Shown here: one piece after another, positions 31,252 to 40,641 of the stretch
Numbering within the stretch: position 1 is the first letter of the stretch
Layout of the letters: each line of letters begins with the position of its first letter
Assembly (NCBI GenBank): GCA_018263585.1
Contig: JAANWZ010000088.1
Coordinates: 1 to 47,107, forward strand
DNA: 47,107 nucleotides
Origin: Calditrichota bacterium
GTDB taxonomy: Bacteria; Electryoneota; Electryoneia; Electryoneales; Electryoneaceae
Direction of reading: 5' to 3'
The notes under the pieces: generated by a model
Database searches by the model: none
Told to the model about the DNA's origin: nothing
What the model saw: the letters and a program-made list of their open reading frames with translations, nothing else
Made by a program: the position numbers and the translations under genes

Positions 31252-34101
31252 ATGAGTGAACAGACGAAAAAGGACACGCCGGCGGCGCAGAAAAGCGAAA
31301 AGCCGGCGGACGAGGTGAAGGGCGAAAACGCCGACCCGAAAGAAGTGAAAGACGAAGAAAAGGCCAAGCAGGCGCCCGAAAAGCCGGCGGAAACCCAGCC
31401 TGAACCGGAACCGGCGAAGGAGCCCTCCGCGGAGACGGAGGCCGAACCCGCCGCGAAGCAGGACGAGGCGCCAGCGGAGTCGGGCGACAAGTCCGCCGAA
31501 CCGGCGAAGTCGGGCGAAGAGAAGTCCGCCGCGGAGAAGAAACCGGAGCCCGCGCCCGAGGCGAAGCGGCCGGAGAGCGCCGGCGCTGCCACGGCGGAGA
31601 CGCCGGCCGCGGAGGCGAAATCCGAATCCGAGCCGGGCGAGCGGACGCCGGAACCCGCCGCTGAGAAGAAGCAGACGCCGGCCGCGGGCGATCAGGTCGA
31701 GGAGCCCGAGATCGCCGAGGCCGAGCTCGCGGCGGAGATCCCGGAGCGCGCGGTCGGGCAGAACGAGGTCGAGGAGCTCGAACCCGCGCTGCGCAAGGTC
31801 GAGCTCGAGGAGCGCGGCGGCGAGAAGTACGTCAAGCTCGAAGACCTTGAGAAGGCGGAGCAAGAGGCGCGCGGCGACCTCGCCGACCTCGAGAAGCTCT
31901 ACGAGGATTCGCTCATCGACATCCGCGAGCAGGAGATCGTCACCGGCAAGATCATCGCGATCAGCGACAAGGAGGTGGCGGTTGACATCGGGTTCAAGTC
32001 GGAGGGCGTCGTCCCGATCGAGGAGTTCGCGGACCCCGGCGAACTGAAGGTCGGCGACCAGATCGAGGTCTATCTCGACAGCGTCGAGGACAGCGACGGC
32101 CAGCTCTCGCTGAGCAAGCGCAAGGCCGACTTCATGCGCGTCTGGGAACGCGTGAAGGCGGTGTATGCCGCGGACGGGATCATCAAAGGCCGCTGCACGC
32201 GCCGGATCAAGGGCGGGATGGTCGTCGATCTCGGGGGCGTGGACGCGTTCCTCCCCGGCAGCCAGATCGACGTGCGCCCGGTGCGCGATTTCGACGCGAT
32301 CATCGGCACCGAAATGGAGTTCAAGATCCTGAAAATAAACGAGCTGCGTAAGAACATCGTCGTCTCCCACAAGGTGCTCAAGGAAGAGAGCCTGCGCGAG
32401 GTGCGCGAGAAGCTGCTCGCGAACCTGGAAGTCGGCCAGGTGCTCGAGGGCGCGGTGAAGAACATCACCGACTTCGGCGTGTTCGTCGATCTCGGCGGCG
32501 TTGACGGCCTGTTGCACATCACCGACTTGAGCTGGGGCCGGGTCGCGCACCCGAGCGAGGTCGTCCAGCTCGACCAGAAAATCAAGGTGATGGTGCTCAA
32601 CTACGACCCGGAGCGGAAGCGGATCAGCCTCGGGTTGAAGCAGCTCTACGCCCACCTCTGGGACGAGATCGACCTCAAGTACCGCGTCGGGCAGAAGGTG
32701 CAGGGACGGGTCGTGTCACTCGCGAAATACGGCGCGTTCGTCGAGGTCGAGCCCGGGATCGAGGGACTCGTCCACATCAGCGAGATGAGCTGGACCCAGC
32801 ACATCAAGCACCCGAACCAGGTCGTGCGCGAAAACGAGTACGTGCAGGTCGTGATCCTCAACGTCGACAAGGAGAACAAGAAGATCAGCCTCGGGCTCAA
32901 GCAGACCGAGGAGGATCCGTGGGAGACGTTCGAGGCGAAGTACCGCGAGGGCACGCGTCACAAGGGCATCGTCCGCGACCTCGTCCCGTTCGGCGCGTTC
33001 GTCGAGCTCGAGGACGGGATCGACGGGCTCGTGCACATCAGCGACCTGTCGTGGACGCGCAAGGTGCGCCACCCGGGCGAGATCCTCAAGAAGGGCGAGG
33101 AGATCGAGGTCGTCGTGCTCAGCTTCAACCGCGACGAACGCCGGATCGCGCTCGGTCACAAGCAGACCGTCGAAAACCCGTGGGACCAGTTCGGTCGCGA
33201 ATATCCGGTCGGCACGCGCACGACCGGCACTGTCGTCCGCCTCATCGACAAGGGCCTGATCGTCGAAGTCCCGTACAAGATCGAAGGGTTCATGCCGAAC
33301 AGCCACATCTCGCGGAAGTTCTTCGACGGGAAGAAGCGGAACATCCAGGTCGGCGACGTGCTCAACCTGATCATCGCCGAGTTCGACAAGGACGACCGCC
33401 GGGTGATCCTCTCGAACACGCAGGCGGAGAAGGACCAGGCGAAGGCGACGTCCTCCACGCTGGACCGCGGCGGCCGCACCCGTCACAGCGGCGCCCCTGG
33501 AACCACGATCGGCGACACGCTCGGCGAAGACCTGAAGGCTGCGCTCGCCAAGGCCCGCGCTGAGGAAGCGGGCGAGGCGAAGGAGAAGACCACCGCGAAG
33601 GCCGCATCCGAAACTGCGGCCGAGCACGCGAAGGTGGAGAAGCCCGAGCCGAAGCAGGAGAAACCGAAGCCGGAGATGAAGGCGGAAGCCGGCGCCGTCA
33701 AGAAGCCTGCGAAGGAGGAGAAACCGGCGGCCGAAGCCGGGGAAGCGAAGGAGGCGGAGAAAAAACCCGCCGCGAAGAAAAAGGAAGAGAAACAGGAGTC
33801 CGCGGAGGCGCCTGAGCCGAAAAAGAAGAAAACCGCGGCAAAAACGAAGTCCGCGGGCGCGGCGAAGGCCGGAGCAAAGTCCGAAGCCAAGCAGGAGGAC
33901 GCCGCGGAGGGCAAGAAACCCGAGCCCGAGGGCAAGGCTGAGTCCGAATCGGACGGAGGCAAGAAGAAGACCGCGTCCAGGTCCCGGGCGAAGAAGGCCG
34001 CGTCCCCGGCGAAATCCGACTCCCCGGACAAGCCCGAAGCGAAGGAGGATTCCGGCGGCGTGGACGAGTCCGCGGGCGGGGAGGAGACGAAGGACGAGTG
34101 A
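31252..34101 (+). CDS. rpsA: Ribosomal protein S1 with six S1 domains and long disordered tails
   Basis: S1-type RNA-binding protein, 949 residues, far longer than the usual 400-600. Six S1 domains are visible at about 226-295, 308-375, 396-465, 480-552, 566-637 and 653-722; the third to fifth are the most canonical (NITDFGVFVDLGGVDGLLHITDLSW and similar). Residues 1-215 and 735-949 are low-complexity Lys/Glu/Ala/Pro-rich tails, the second with runs such as KKKEEK and PKKKKTAAK. S1 promotes mRNA binding to the 30S subunit. The start at 31252 follows GGAGAGGA. The stop overlaps the mtaB start in a GTGA arrangement. Paralogous RNA-binding roles cannot be excluded, but the domain number fits bacterial S1. 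Confidence 0.92.
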   Translation: MSEQTKKDTPAAQKSEKPADEVKGENADPKEVKDEEKAKQAPEKPAETQPEPEPAKEPSAETEAEPAAKQDEAPAESGDKSAEPAKSGEEKSAAEKKPEPAPEAKRPESAGAATAETPAAEAKSESEPGERTPEPAAEKKQTPAAGDQVEEPEIAEAELAAEIPERAVGQNEVEELEPALRKVELEERGGEKYVKLEDLEKAEQEARGDLADLEKLYEDSLIDIREQEIVTGKIIAISDKEVAVDIGFKSEGVVPIEEFADPGELKVGDQIEVYLDSVEDSDGQLSLSKRKADFMRVWERVKAVYAADGIIKGRCTRRIKGGMVVDLGGVDAFLPGSQIDVRPVRDFDAIIGTEMEFKILKINELRKNIVVSHKVLKEESLREVREKLLANLEVGQVLEGAVKNITDFGVFVDLGGVDGLLHITDLSWGRVAHPSEVVQLDQKIKVMVLNYDPERKRISLGLKQLYAHLWDEIDLKYRVGQKVQGRVVSLAKYGAFVEVEPGIEGLVHISEMSWTQHIKHPNQVVRENEYVQVVILNVDKENKKISLGLKQTEEDPWETFEAKYREGTRHKGIVRDLVPFGAFVELEDGIDGLVHISDLSWTRKVRHPGEILKKGEEIEVVVLSFNRDERRIALGHKQTVENPWDQFGREYPVGTRTTGTVVRLIDKGLIVEVPYKIEGFMPNSHISRKFFDGKKRNIQVGDVLNLIIAEFDKDDRRVILSNTQAEKDQAKATSSTLDRGGRTRHSGAPGTTIGDTLGEDLKAALAKARAEEAGEAKEKTTAKAASETAAEHAKVEKPEPKQEKPKPEMKAEAGAVKKPAKEEKPAAEAGEAKEAEKKPAAKKKEEKQESAEAPEPKKKKTAAKTKSAGAAKAGAKSEAKQEDAAEGKKPEPEGKAESESDGGKKKTASRSRAKKAASPAKSDSPDKPEAKEDSGGVDESAGGEETKDE

Positions 34102-35438
34102 GCGCCGCGCGCGACATCGCACCCTCCGAAAAACAGCCCACGGTTGCGTTCGCGACCGTGGGCTGTCGTTTGAACCAGGCGGAGACCGACGCGGTGCAGG
34201 ACCGGTTCCTCGCCGCCGGCTACCGGGTCGTCGCGTTCGCCGACGATCCGGACGTGGTTTATCTGAACACGTGCACGGTTACCGGCCGCGCGGACCGATC
34301 GTCCCGGCAGTGGATCCACCGCGCGCGCCGGCGCCGCGCTGATTCCGTGATCATCGTCGCCGGCTGCTTCGCGAACCGGGTCGCGGATGAGCTCGCCCGC
34401 GGAGGCGAGGTCGATGTCATCCTCGGCCAGCGCGAGAAACTGAACCCGCTCGCGCATTTGCCGCACGGCCCGCGCCGGCCCGCGGAACCGGTCGTCGCGA
34501 ACGCCGGCCCCGGCGGGTCCACGCCCGCCGCGGTCGGGACACGGGTCACCGGCCGCTCGCGCGCGTTCCTCAAGGTGCAGGACGGCTGCGACCGGGCGTG
34601 CACGTACTGCGCGGTCACACTCGCGCGCGGGCCGTCCGCGAGCGCACCCGCCCGTGAGGTTCGCGAAGCACTGCGCCGGATCGCCGACGCCGGCTACGAG
34701 GAAGTCGTGTTCACCGGCGTCGATCTCGCCGACTGGCGCAACGATCAGCGCGCGGTTGCGAACGGGGAGCCGGACTTCGTCTCATTGGTCGAACTCGCGT
34801 CGGACGCCGGACTTCCGCGGGTTCGCCTCTCGAGCCTTGAGCCGTGGGCGCTCGCTCCGGACCTGATCCGCCGGCTCGCGCAGTGCGAGCCGTGGTGCGA
34901 GCACGTTCACATCGCGCTCCAGAGCGGCGACCCGGGCGTGCTCCGGCGGATGAACCGGCTGCACGATCTCGGTCGCGTTCGCGAGGCGATGCAGGAGCTG
35001 ATCCGGCTGCGACCGGAGGCGACGATCGGTGCGGACATGATCGCGGGGTTCCCGGGAGAGACGGAGCAGGCGTTCGCGAACACACAGGCGCTCGTCGCGG
35101 AAAACTGGGTCCATTACCTGCATGTGTTCCCGTTTTCCCCACGACCCGGCACCACCGCCGCCCGCATCAAATCTCGGGTTGACCCGGATACGGTTCGCAA
35201 GCGCGCGCGCCGGCTCCGTGAGCTGTCTCATCTGAAAAAGCTCGCGCACATGAGAGCGGCGGTCGCTAAAAAAGCCGAACTTCTCGCCGAGCAAAACAAG
35301 CGAACCGGGTACACGAGGAATTATCTTCGGGCCGACCTGCGGGCCGACGCGAGCCGCGGGCCGGGCAAACTTGTCCCGGTGCGGATCACCGGCGTCGATC
35401 ACACTCGATTCACACTGGAAGCAGAGGAAATGAGATGA
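34098..35438 (+). CDS. mtaB: tRNA t6A37 methylthiotransferase MtaB
   Basis: Radical-SAM methylthiotransferase, 446 residues, that adds a methylthio group to N6-threonylcarbamoyladenosine at position 37 of tRNA. The N-terminal UPF0004 domain has the three cluster cysteines in TVGCRLNQAE, LNTCTVT and VAGCFANR. The radical-SAM motif CDRACTYC follows at about residue 172, with VFTGVDLADW, RLSSLEP, HIALQSGDPGVLRRMNR and DMIAGFPGET. A C-terminal TRAM-like region is present (GYTRNYL, RITGVDHTRFTLE). The GTG start overlaps the S1 stop, and its stop overlaps the next start (ATGA). The open VGCRLN version distinguishes MtaB from MiaB and RimO reasonably well. Confidence 0.92.
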   Translation: MSAARDIAPSEKQPTVAFATVGCRLNQAETDAVQDRFLAAGYRVVAFADDPDVVYLNTCTVTGRADRSSRQWIHRARRRRADSVIIVAGCFANRVADELARGGEVDVILGQREKLNPLAHLPHGPRRPAEPVVANAGPGGSTPAAVGTRVTGRSRAFLKVQDGCDRACTYCAVTLARGPSASAPAREVREALRRIADAGYEEVVFTGVDLADWRNDQRAVANGEPDFVSLVELASDAGLPRVRLSSLEPWALAPDLIRRLAQCEPWCEHVHIALQSGDPGVLRRMNRLHDLGRVREAMQELIRLRPEATIGADMIAGFPGETEQAFANTQALVAENWVHYLHVFPFSPRPGTTAARIKSRVDPDTVRKRARRLRELSHLKKLAHMRAAVAKKAELLAEQNKRTGYTRNYLRADLRADASRGPGKLVPVRITGVDHTRFTLEAEEMR

Positions 35439-36598
35439 ACGACGGGTACCGGATTCTGGAGAAAGAGCTGCTCGATGATTTTCTCACGATGGTCCAGATC
35501 GACAGCCATTCCCGCGACGAGCGTGCGATGGCCGACTGGCTCACCGAAGAGCTTCGCTCGCTCGGGTGTACCGTGGAGGAGGACGACGCTGGAGAGAAGG
35601 TCGGCGGCAACGCCGGCAACCTGCGTGTCACATTGAAGGGCAACACCGGCGCCCCGCCGCTCCTGTTCAGCTCTCACATGGACACCGTGAAGCCGGGAGA
35701 AGGGATCAAGCCGGTGATCGAGGACGGTGTCGTGCGCTCCTCCGGCGACACGATCCTCGCCGCCGATGACAAGTCCGGGCTCGCGGTCATCCTCCAGCTC
35801 GTCCGGCTCGCGAACGCTCAGCCGGACGTCCCCCGCCCCGACCTCGAGTTCTCGATTCACATCTGCGAAGAGATCGGCCTGCTCGGCGCGAAGCATGTTG
35901 ATACGAGCGGGTTCCGCGCGACGGCCGGGTTCGTGCTCGACGACGAGATCGTCGATCGCGTCTGCGTCGCCAGCCCGGGCGCGGTCCGGCTCACGTACCG
36001 GATCACCGGGAAGGCGTCCCACGCCGGGCTCGCCCCGGAAAAGGGAATCAACGCGATCATGGTCGCCGCGGACGCGCTTTCGCGAATGAAGATCGGCCGG
36101 ATCGACGAGGAGAGCACGGCCAACGTCGGCGTGATCGAAGGCGGCACCGCCGCGAACGTGGTCACCGAAAACGTGTCGATCAAGGCGGAAGCCCGCAGCC
36201 ACAACGTGGACAAGCTGCGCCGCCAGGTTGAACACATGAACGCCTGCTTCGAGGAGGCGTGCGCCGAGTGGCGGAAGAAAACCGGCTCCGATCTGCCGAG
36301 CTGGGAGCATGAGGAAGAAGAAGACTACCACCCGGTCAAGTTCACGCTCGATGACTACCCGGTGAAGCTCACGATCGCGGCGGGCAAAGAGCTCGGCTGG
36401 AACATGGGCACGTTCGTCTCCGGCGGCGGCACCGACGGTAGCGTGCTCACGCACGCCGGCATTCCGTGCGTCGTGCTCGGCGTCGGGATGAAGGACATCC
36501 ACTCGACGAGCGAACACATCGCGGTCGAGGACCTGAACAAGGCCGCCCGGCTCTGCGCCGCGATCGTGACCGCGCACGCGAACGGGAAGGTAAAGTGA
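35435..36598 (+). CDS. M20 family metallopeptidase, peptidase T-like
   Basis: Cytoplasmic di-zinc aminopeptidase of the M20 family, PepT-like, 387 residues. Metal-site motifs are SSHMDTV (His and Asp), LAADDKSGLAV (bridging Asp), ICEEIGLLGAKH (catalytic Glu and ligand Glu) and IHSTSEH near the C-terminus (His). The lid domain GKASHAGLAPEKGINAI carries the usual dimerisation histidine. It probably trims short peptides. There is no signal peptide. It starts within the mtaB stop codon, so S1, mtaB and this gene are translationally linked. Confidence 0.92.
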   Translation: MNDGYRILEKELLDDFLTMVQIDSHSRDERAMADWLTEELRSLGCTVEEDDAGEKVGGNAGNLRVTLKGNTGAPPLLFSSHMDTVKPGEGIKPVIEDGVVRSSGDTILAADDKSGLAVILQLVRLANAQPDVPRPDLEFSIHICEEIGLLGAKHVDTSGFRATAGFVLDDEIVDRVCVASPGAVRLTYRITGKASHAGLAPEKGINAIMVAADALSRMKIGRIDEESTANVGVIEGGTAANVVTENVSIKAEARSHNVDKLRRQVEHMNACFEEACAEWRKKTGSDLPSWEHEEEEDYHPVKFTLDDYPVKLTIAAGKELGWNMGTFVSGGGTDGSVLTHAGIPCVVLGVGMKDIHSTSEHIAVEDLNKAARLCAAIVTAHANGKVK

Positions 36599-36725
36599 GC
36601 CGCCGCGGGTGTGTCAGCGTGCGTCAGCAGTACGAATGACGCCCGTTGCCTGCCCGGCGGCGGGCGCGGACTGAACTGACCCGACCCGGGGTTCCGCCCC
36701 GGGTTTCATCGATCCGAATCCTGCG

Positions 36726-37373
36726 ATGAGCGAACGAGGTTCACCAGCGAGGGACCGCGACCTCCCGAGCGCACTGGCCTGGCCCGCCGTCGCTGCCGCC
36801 GCGGTCGTCTGGTTTTTCCTGTTCGCGGTGCCGGGGGTGAACTTCTGGGCGGTGATTGCGCCGGCGACGTTCGTGCTCGGCGGGGCGGCGCTGCTCGTGT
36901 ACCCGGACACACTGCGCGCGCCGGCGAGCCGGTGGCTCGTCTATCTCGCGATGGGAACCGTCGCCGCCGCGATCCTCTACGGCGTGTTCTTCCTCGGCAA
37001 CGAACTCGCCGGTGCGCTCCCGTTTTTCGGCGGACAGGTCGAGAACGTGTACACGACGAAGGCGCAGGCGAACCCGAACCTGATCGGCGCGCTGCTGCTG
37101 TTCCCGATCGGGCCGGGCGAAGAGTTGTTCTGGCGCGCGTGGGTGCAGCGGGCGTTGATGGCGAAGTACGGCCGCTGGCGTGGGTTCGCGATCACGACCG
37201 CTCTCTACACCGCGATCCACCTACCATCGTTGAACCCGACCCTGCTCGCCGCGGCCGCGGCCGCCGGCATCTTCTGGGGCCTGCTCTACATGCAGGTGCG
37301 CCACATCGGCCCCGGAATCGTCTCCCACGCGCTCTGGGATGCGGCGGTGTTTGTCTGGATTCCGTTTGCGTAG
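36726..37373 (+). CDS. CPBP family intramembrane metalloprotease
   Basis: Integral membrane protein of 215 residues with about six hydrophobic segments. The CPBP (CAAX protease and bacteriocin-processing, ABI) motifs are present: GPGEELFWRAWVQRAL (EExxxR), then TAIHLPSL with the second-motif His, and IVSHALWDAAVF with the third-motif H-x-x-x-D/N. Family members include prenyl-protein proteases and bacterial enzymes of mostly unknown target. It starts 127 bases after the peptidase; the gap contains one P4 hairpin (CCCGGGG/CCCCGGG, about 36684-36703). Confidence 0.9.
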   Translation: MSERGSPARDRDLPSALAWPAVAAAAVVWFFLFAVPGVNFWAVIAPATFVLGGAALLVYPDTLRAPASRWLVYLAMGTVAAAILYGVFFLGNELAGALPFFGGQVENVYTTKAQANPNLIGALLLFPIGPGEELFWRAWVQRALMAKYGRWRGFAITTALYTAIHLPSLNPTLLAAAAAAGIFWGLLYMQVRHIGPGIVSHALWDAAVFVWIPFA

Positions 37374-37440
37374 CGCCCGTTCCGACCAAGTTGCAGCGCC
37401 GGGGGGCATCGTGAACTGCGCCGCCGACTGTGTGTTCTGT

Positions 37441-40347
37441 TCAGTCAGTCGAGGAGTCCTCGTGTCCTGAGTTCTCTTCTCTCCGCTCCCGTTTCGCGTA
37501 GAGGTCGATGATCGTGCTCGAGCCGGCGTACGGGATCTCGTGCAGGTGTTCGAGGTCGGCGAGCCGTTTCACGTGCTCGTGCATCCGTGTCACCTGGTTC
37601 CTGATCCGTGTCATCCGGTCGCGGTCGTCGGGTGGGAGTTGCTTCCCGCGTTCGATCAACTCGCACATCCCCTGGATGATCGCGAGCGGGTTGTTGAACT
37701 CATGCGCGATCGTCGCGGCGAGCTTGTTCTTCGTCGAGAGCCGTTCGGTTTCGAGCAGGAGCTGCTTTTCTTCCTCTTCGGCTCGTTTCAGCTCCTCGCT
37801 GCGCACGCGCACGAGCTGCTCGAGCCTGCGCCGCTGGTTCTGCACGGCCGCGAGCCGCCAGCGCACGATGAGCACGACCGCTCCCGCGAGCAGTACGCTC
37901 CAGAGCAGGAACGCCCACCACGTGCGGAACCACGGCGGGTGGATTTCGAACGGAAATGTGATTGTCTCGCTGACGATCCCGTCCCCGGTGCGTGCGCGCA
38001 CCTCGAGCGTGTACAACCCCTCGCCGAGGTCGGTGAAATCGCGGTAGCTCTCACGTGTCCACGCGGACCAGGTGTCGTTGAATCCGAGCAGGCGTGTCTG
38101 GTATTCGTTGTGTAAACGCCCGCCGAACACGGGCAGCGCATAGTGAAACCGGAGCGAATTGAACCGGTAGGCGAGTTCGAGGCCGCCGGCGTCCACGCCC
38201 CGCCCATCGCCGAACAGCACGGAGTCCCCGTCGGAATCCACGAATTCGGCCGGGATCACGGCGCGGCGGATCGCGGGCCGGATCGCGAACGACGGGGTCT
38301 CGCTCCAGCCCACGTGATAGCGGAGCAACCGGCCGTTCGCGAGCCCGACCCAGAGCGCCGAATCCCCCGGCTCGAGCATGAGCGCGCGGATCACGCCGAG
38401 GTTGTCGAAGTCGGGGATCGCCCGTTTCCGGTAGCGGTCGCCCACGGGCTCGATGCAGCCGGCGCCGCCGTTTTCGCGCACGAACCAGATCCGCCCCTCG
38501 CTGTCGCCGACCGCGTACTCGATCGGCGGCGGGCTACCGTCGAAGGCGTCGTTGAGCCGGGCGCTCGGGGCGAACCGCCGCTCGTGCGCACGGTACAGAT
38601 AGAAGCCCGCGTGCGTGCCCGCGACGAGCCGGCCGGCCGCGGTCGTCACCGTGAGAACCTCCCCGCCGCCTGCTCCCGGTTCGACGCCGACCTGTTCGCG
38701 CGCGCCGTACCGCCCGGAACCCGGATCGAGCTCGAAGCGGCTGACAATCCGCTCGCGCCGTTCCCCGACCGCGATCGTGACCCAGAGCGCGGAATCGCCG
38801 CGGATCAGCGCGCGGATCGGCTCCGCCTGCGGCGGAAACGAGAGCGTGTCGTTCAGTTCCACGTGATCGCCGGTGCGCTCGTAGATGTACACGTGCCGGT
38901 AGCCGCAGACGGCGATCCGTTCGCCGGACTGATCCGCCGCGGCCGCGGTCGCGCCGGTCCACTGCTGGTCATAGACATCGACGGCCGCCGGCGGATCCGC
39001 GATCAGGCGGTGCAGCTTCACGTTCGTCGCGAGGTACGGCCCGTTCCGCAACCGGAGCAGCCGCACCGTCGCCCCGTGCACGCTGTCAACCGGAACGAAC
39101 CGCGCCGACCGTCCCGCCGTCCCCGGGACCGCCCGGTACAGCCCGAGCGTACTTCCGAACCATAACTCCCCGTTCACCCGCGCCATGTCCTTCACCACCC
39201 CTTCGAGGCCGAACGACTCGTTGAACAGTTCGATCCCTGAGGAGAGTTCGATGCGCGCGATGCCCTCGGCGGTGGACACCCAGAGCCCGCCCTCGCGGTC
39301 GAGAAAGCTCCCGCCGAACGTGATGTCCGACGGCAGGCCGTTGTCGCTCGTGATCACGGTGCGGATCGAGCCGTCACGGTTCGCGAGCACGACTCCGCTC
39401 TTGTACGTGCACACGGCGAACCCGCCGTCGGGCAGGGACTTCACGCTCATCGCGCCGTGTTTCTCGACGAAATCGGACAGCGCGATGTTCCAGCGCCGGA
39501 GCTCCGATCCGTCGTACCGGTACAATCCCCTGTCCTCGCTCGCGATCAACAGGCCGGCGCCGGGCAGTGGGACGAGCTCGCGGATGAAGTAGTGGTCCGC
39601 GAGCGGTTCCGTCCCTCGGATCACGCTGAGCGAGTCGCCGCTCAGTTCGCAGAGGCCGACGTCTTTCACGTGCACGAACACCCGGCCGCGATCGTGCAGC
39701 ATCGTCTGGAAGCTCCCGCCGGCGGGGGCCGGGATCTCCGTGATCGCGCCGCCGCCGGGCTGGACGCGGAGCAGGGCTGACGGGTTGAGCACGTACACCC
39801 CGCCGTCCGTCGCGGCGATCTCGAGCGGATCGATCCGGGCCCGCGCCTCCGGGCCGAGCAGCGTATCGAGCGGATCGTACCGCCGCTCGCCCCGCTCTCG
39901 CGGTGCGAGGTAGCCGAACCGGCCGACTGCGCCGATGAACACGCGATCGAGCGAATCAACGGCGACCGCGCGATAGCTGCCGCGTGCGAGCGGGAGCGTG
40001 TGAAACCCGACGCCGTCGAACTCGAGCACGGCGCGCGTGTCGGTCACGTACAGGAACCCGTCGCCGTCCTGCGCGAACTGGTTGTCCCGGCCGTGCAACT
40101 CCGGGTAGTCTGCGGCGGTGAACGTTTCGATCACCGGGATCCCGCGCACGCGCTGCACGCGGGTGTCGGAAAACGCGACACCCGGGGCACACGGCGCGAG
40201 CAGCAGCGTGCTTAGCAGGATCGTGAACGCGCCGCGCCGCGCGCGCGGCCGGCGTGCGCGCGCGCCCGCTGAACCGAACGCCCGCGTGTTCCTGTTCGTG
40301 ACTGGAGACAGCATTCCTGCACCCGTGATATCGTCGTCCGGATTCAT
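37441..40347 (-). CDS. Beta-propeller/Y_Y_Y sensor with histidine-kinase phosphoacceptor domain but no ATPase domain
   Basis: Large envelope sensor, 968 residues. The N-terminus has a basic stretch and a signal-anchor-like FTILLSTLLLAPCAPGVAF. Residues about 60-690 form a repeated propeller-type region (GFLYVTDTRAVLEFDG, GGLWVSTAEGIARI, GRIWFVRENGG). A Y_Y_Y domain follows (LELAYRFNSLRFHYALPVF, YQTRLLGFNDTWSAWT, GLYTLEVRARTGDG), then a transmembrane helix at about 803-827, a coiled coil, and a HisKA-type H-box AATIAHEFNNPLAIIQGM with His at 882. Only 86 residues remain after that His, and no N, G1 or G2 boxes of a HATPase domain are present. The stop TGA is unambiguous. The start could also lie at the in-frame Met ten codons downstream. 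Confidence 0.85.
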   Translation of the reverse strand: MNPDDDITGAGMLSPVTNRNTRAFGSAGARARRPRARRGAFTILLSTLLLAPCAPGVAFSDTRVQRVRGIPVIETFTAADYPELHGRDNQFAQDGDGFLYVTDTRAVLEFDGVGFHTLPLARGSYRAVAVDSLDRVFIGAVGRFGYLAPRERGERRYDPLDTLLGPEARARIDPLEIAATDGGVYVLNPSALLRVQPGGGAITEIPAPAGGSFQTMLHDRGRVFVHVKDVGLCELSGDSLSVIRGTEPLADHYFIRELVPLPGAGLLIASEDRGLYRYDGSELRRWNIALSDFVEKHGAMSVKSLPDGGFAVCTYKSGVVLANRDGSIRTVITSDNGLPSDITFGGSFLDREGGLWVSTAEGIARIELSSGIELFNESFGLEGVVKDMARVNGELWFGSTLGLYRAVPGTAGRSARFVPVDSVHGATVRLLRLRNGPYLATNVKLHRLIADPPAAVDVYDQQWTGATAAAADQSGERIAVCGYRHVYIYERTGDHVELNDTLSFPPQAEPIRALIRGDSALWVTIAVGERRERIVSRFELDPGSGRYGAREQVGVEPGAGGGEVLTVTTAAGRLVAGTHAGFYLYRAHERRFAPSARLNDAFDGSPPPIEYAVGDSEGRIWFVRENGGAGCIEPVGDRYRKRAIPDFDNLGVIRALMLEPGDSALWVGLANGRLLRYHVGWSETPSFAIRPAIRRAVIPAEFVDSDGDSVLFGDGRGVDAGGLELAYRFNSLRFHYALPVFGGRLHNEYQTRLLGFNDTWSAWTRESYRDFTDLGEGLYTLEVRARTGDGIVSETITFPFEIHPPWFRTWWAFLLWSVLLAGAVVLIVRWRLAAVQNQRRRLEQLVRVRSEELKRAEEEEKQLLLETERLSTKNKLAATIAHEFNNPLAIIQGMCELIERGKQLPPDDRDRMTRIRNQVTRMHEHVKRLADLEHLHEIPYAGSSTIIDLYAKRERREENSGHEDSSTD

Positions 40348-40641
40348 CCGTGCAGAAATCGTACCAGAGCTGGCGAGAAGATAGTGAGAAGTATGTGACC
40401 GCCGCGCGCGAGATGTGTGGCCCGGGGCTACCCCGGGTTTCGCCTCCGGTCGGATCAACCGCGCGGGCAAGCCCGCACGGGCGGTACTGACCTGGCGGAA
40501 GCTGACCCCGGCTTCGGCGAAGCCGGGCTACATGAAGCTCCGACCAATGCCCGCGGGGACACGCCGCAGGCCGTCACCGCGGCTCATCCACCCGTGGATT
40601 TCCCGTCTTCTCATCCCTGCGACATCCCGGCTGCGCCGCGC
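40348..40641. repeat. Repeat cluster between sensor and CLC genes
   Basis: Contains a P4 hairpin (CCCGGGG/CCCCGGG, about 40421-40439), a reversed P5 (GCGGGC/GCCCGC around AA, about 40464-40477) with GGTAC after it, and a related GCCGGGCTACATGAAG phrase preceded by CCCGGCTTCGGCGAAGCCGGG (a CCCGGCTTC/GAAGCCGGG hairpin, about 40504-40525). No gene is seen. Confidence 0.75.
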
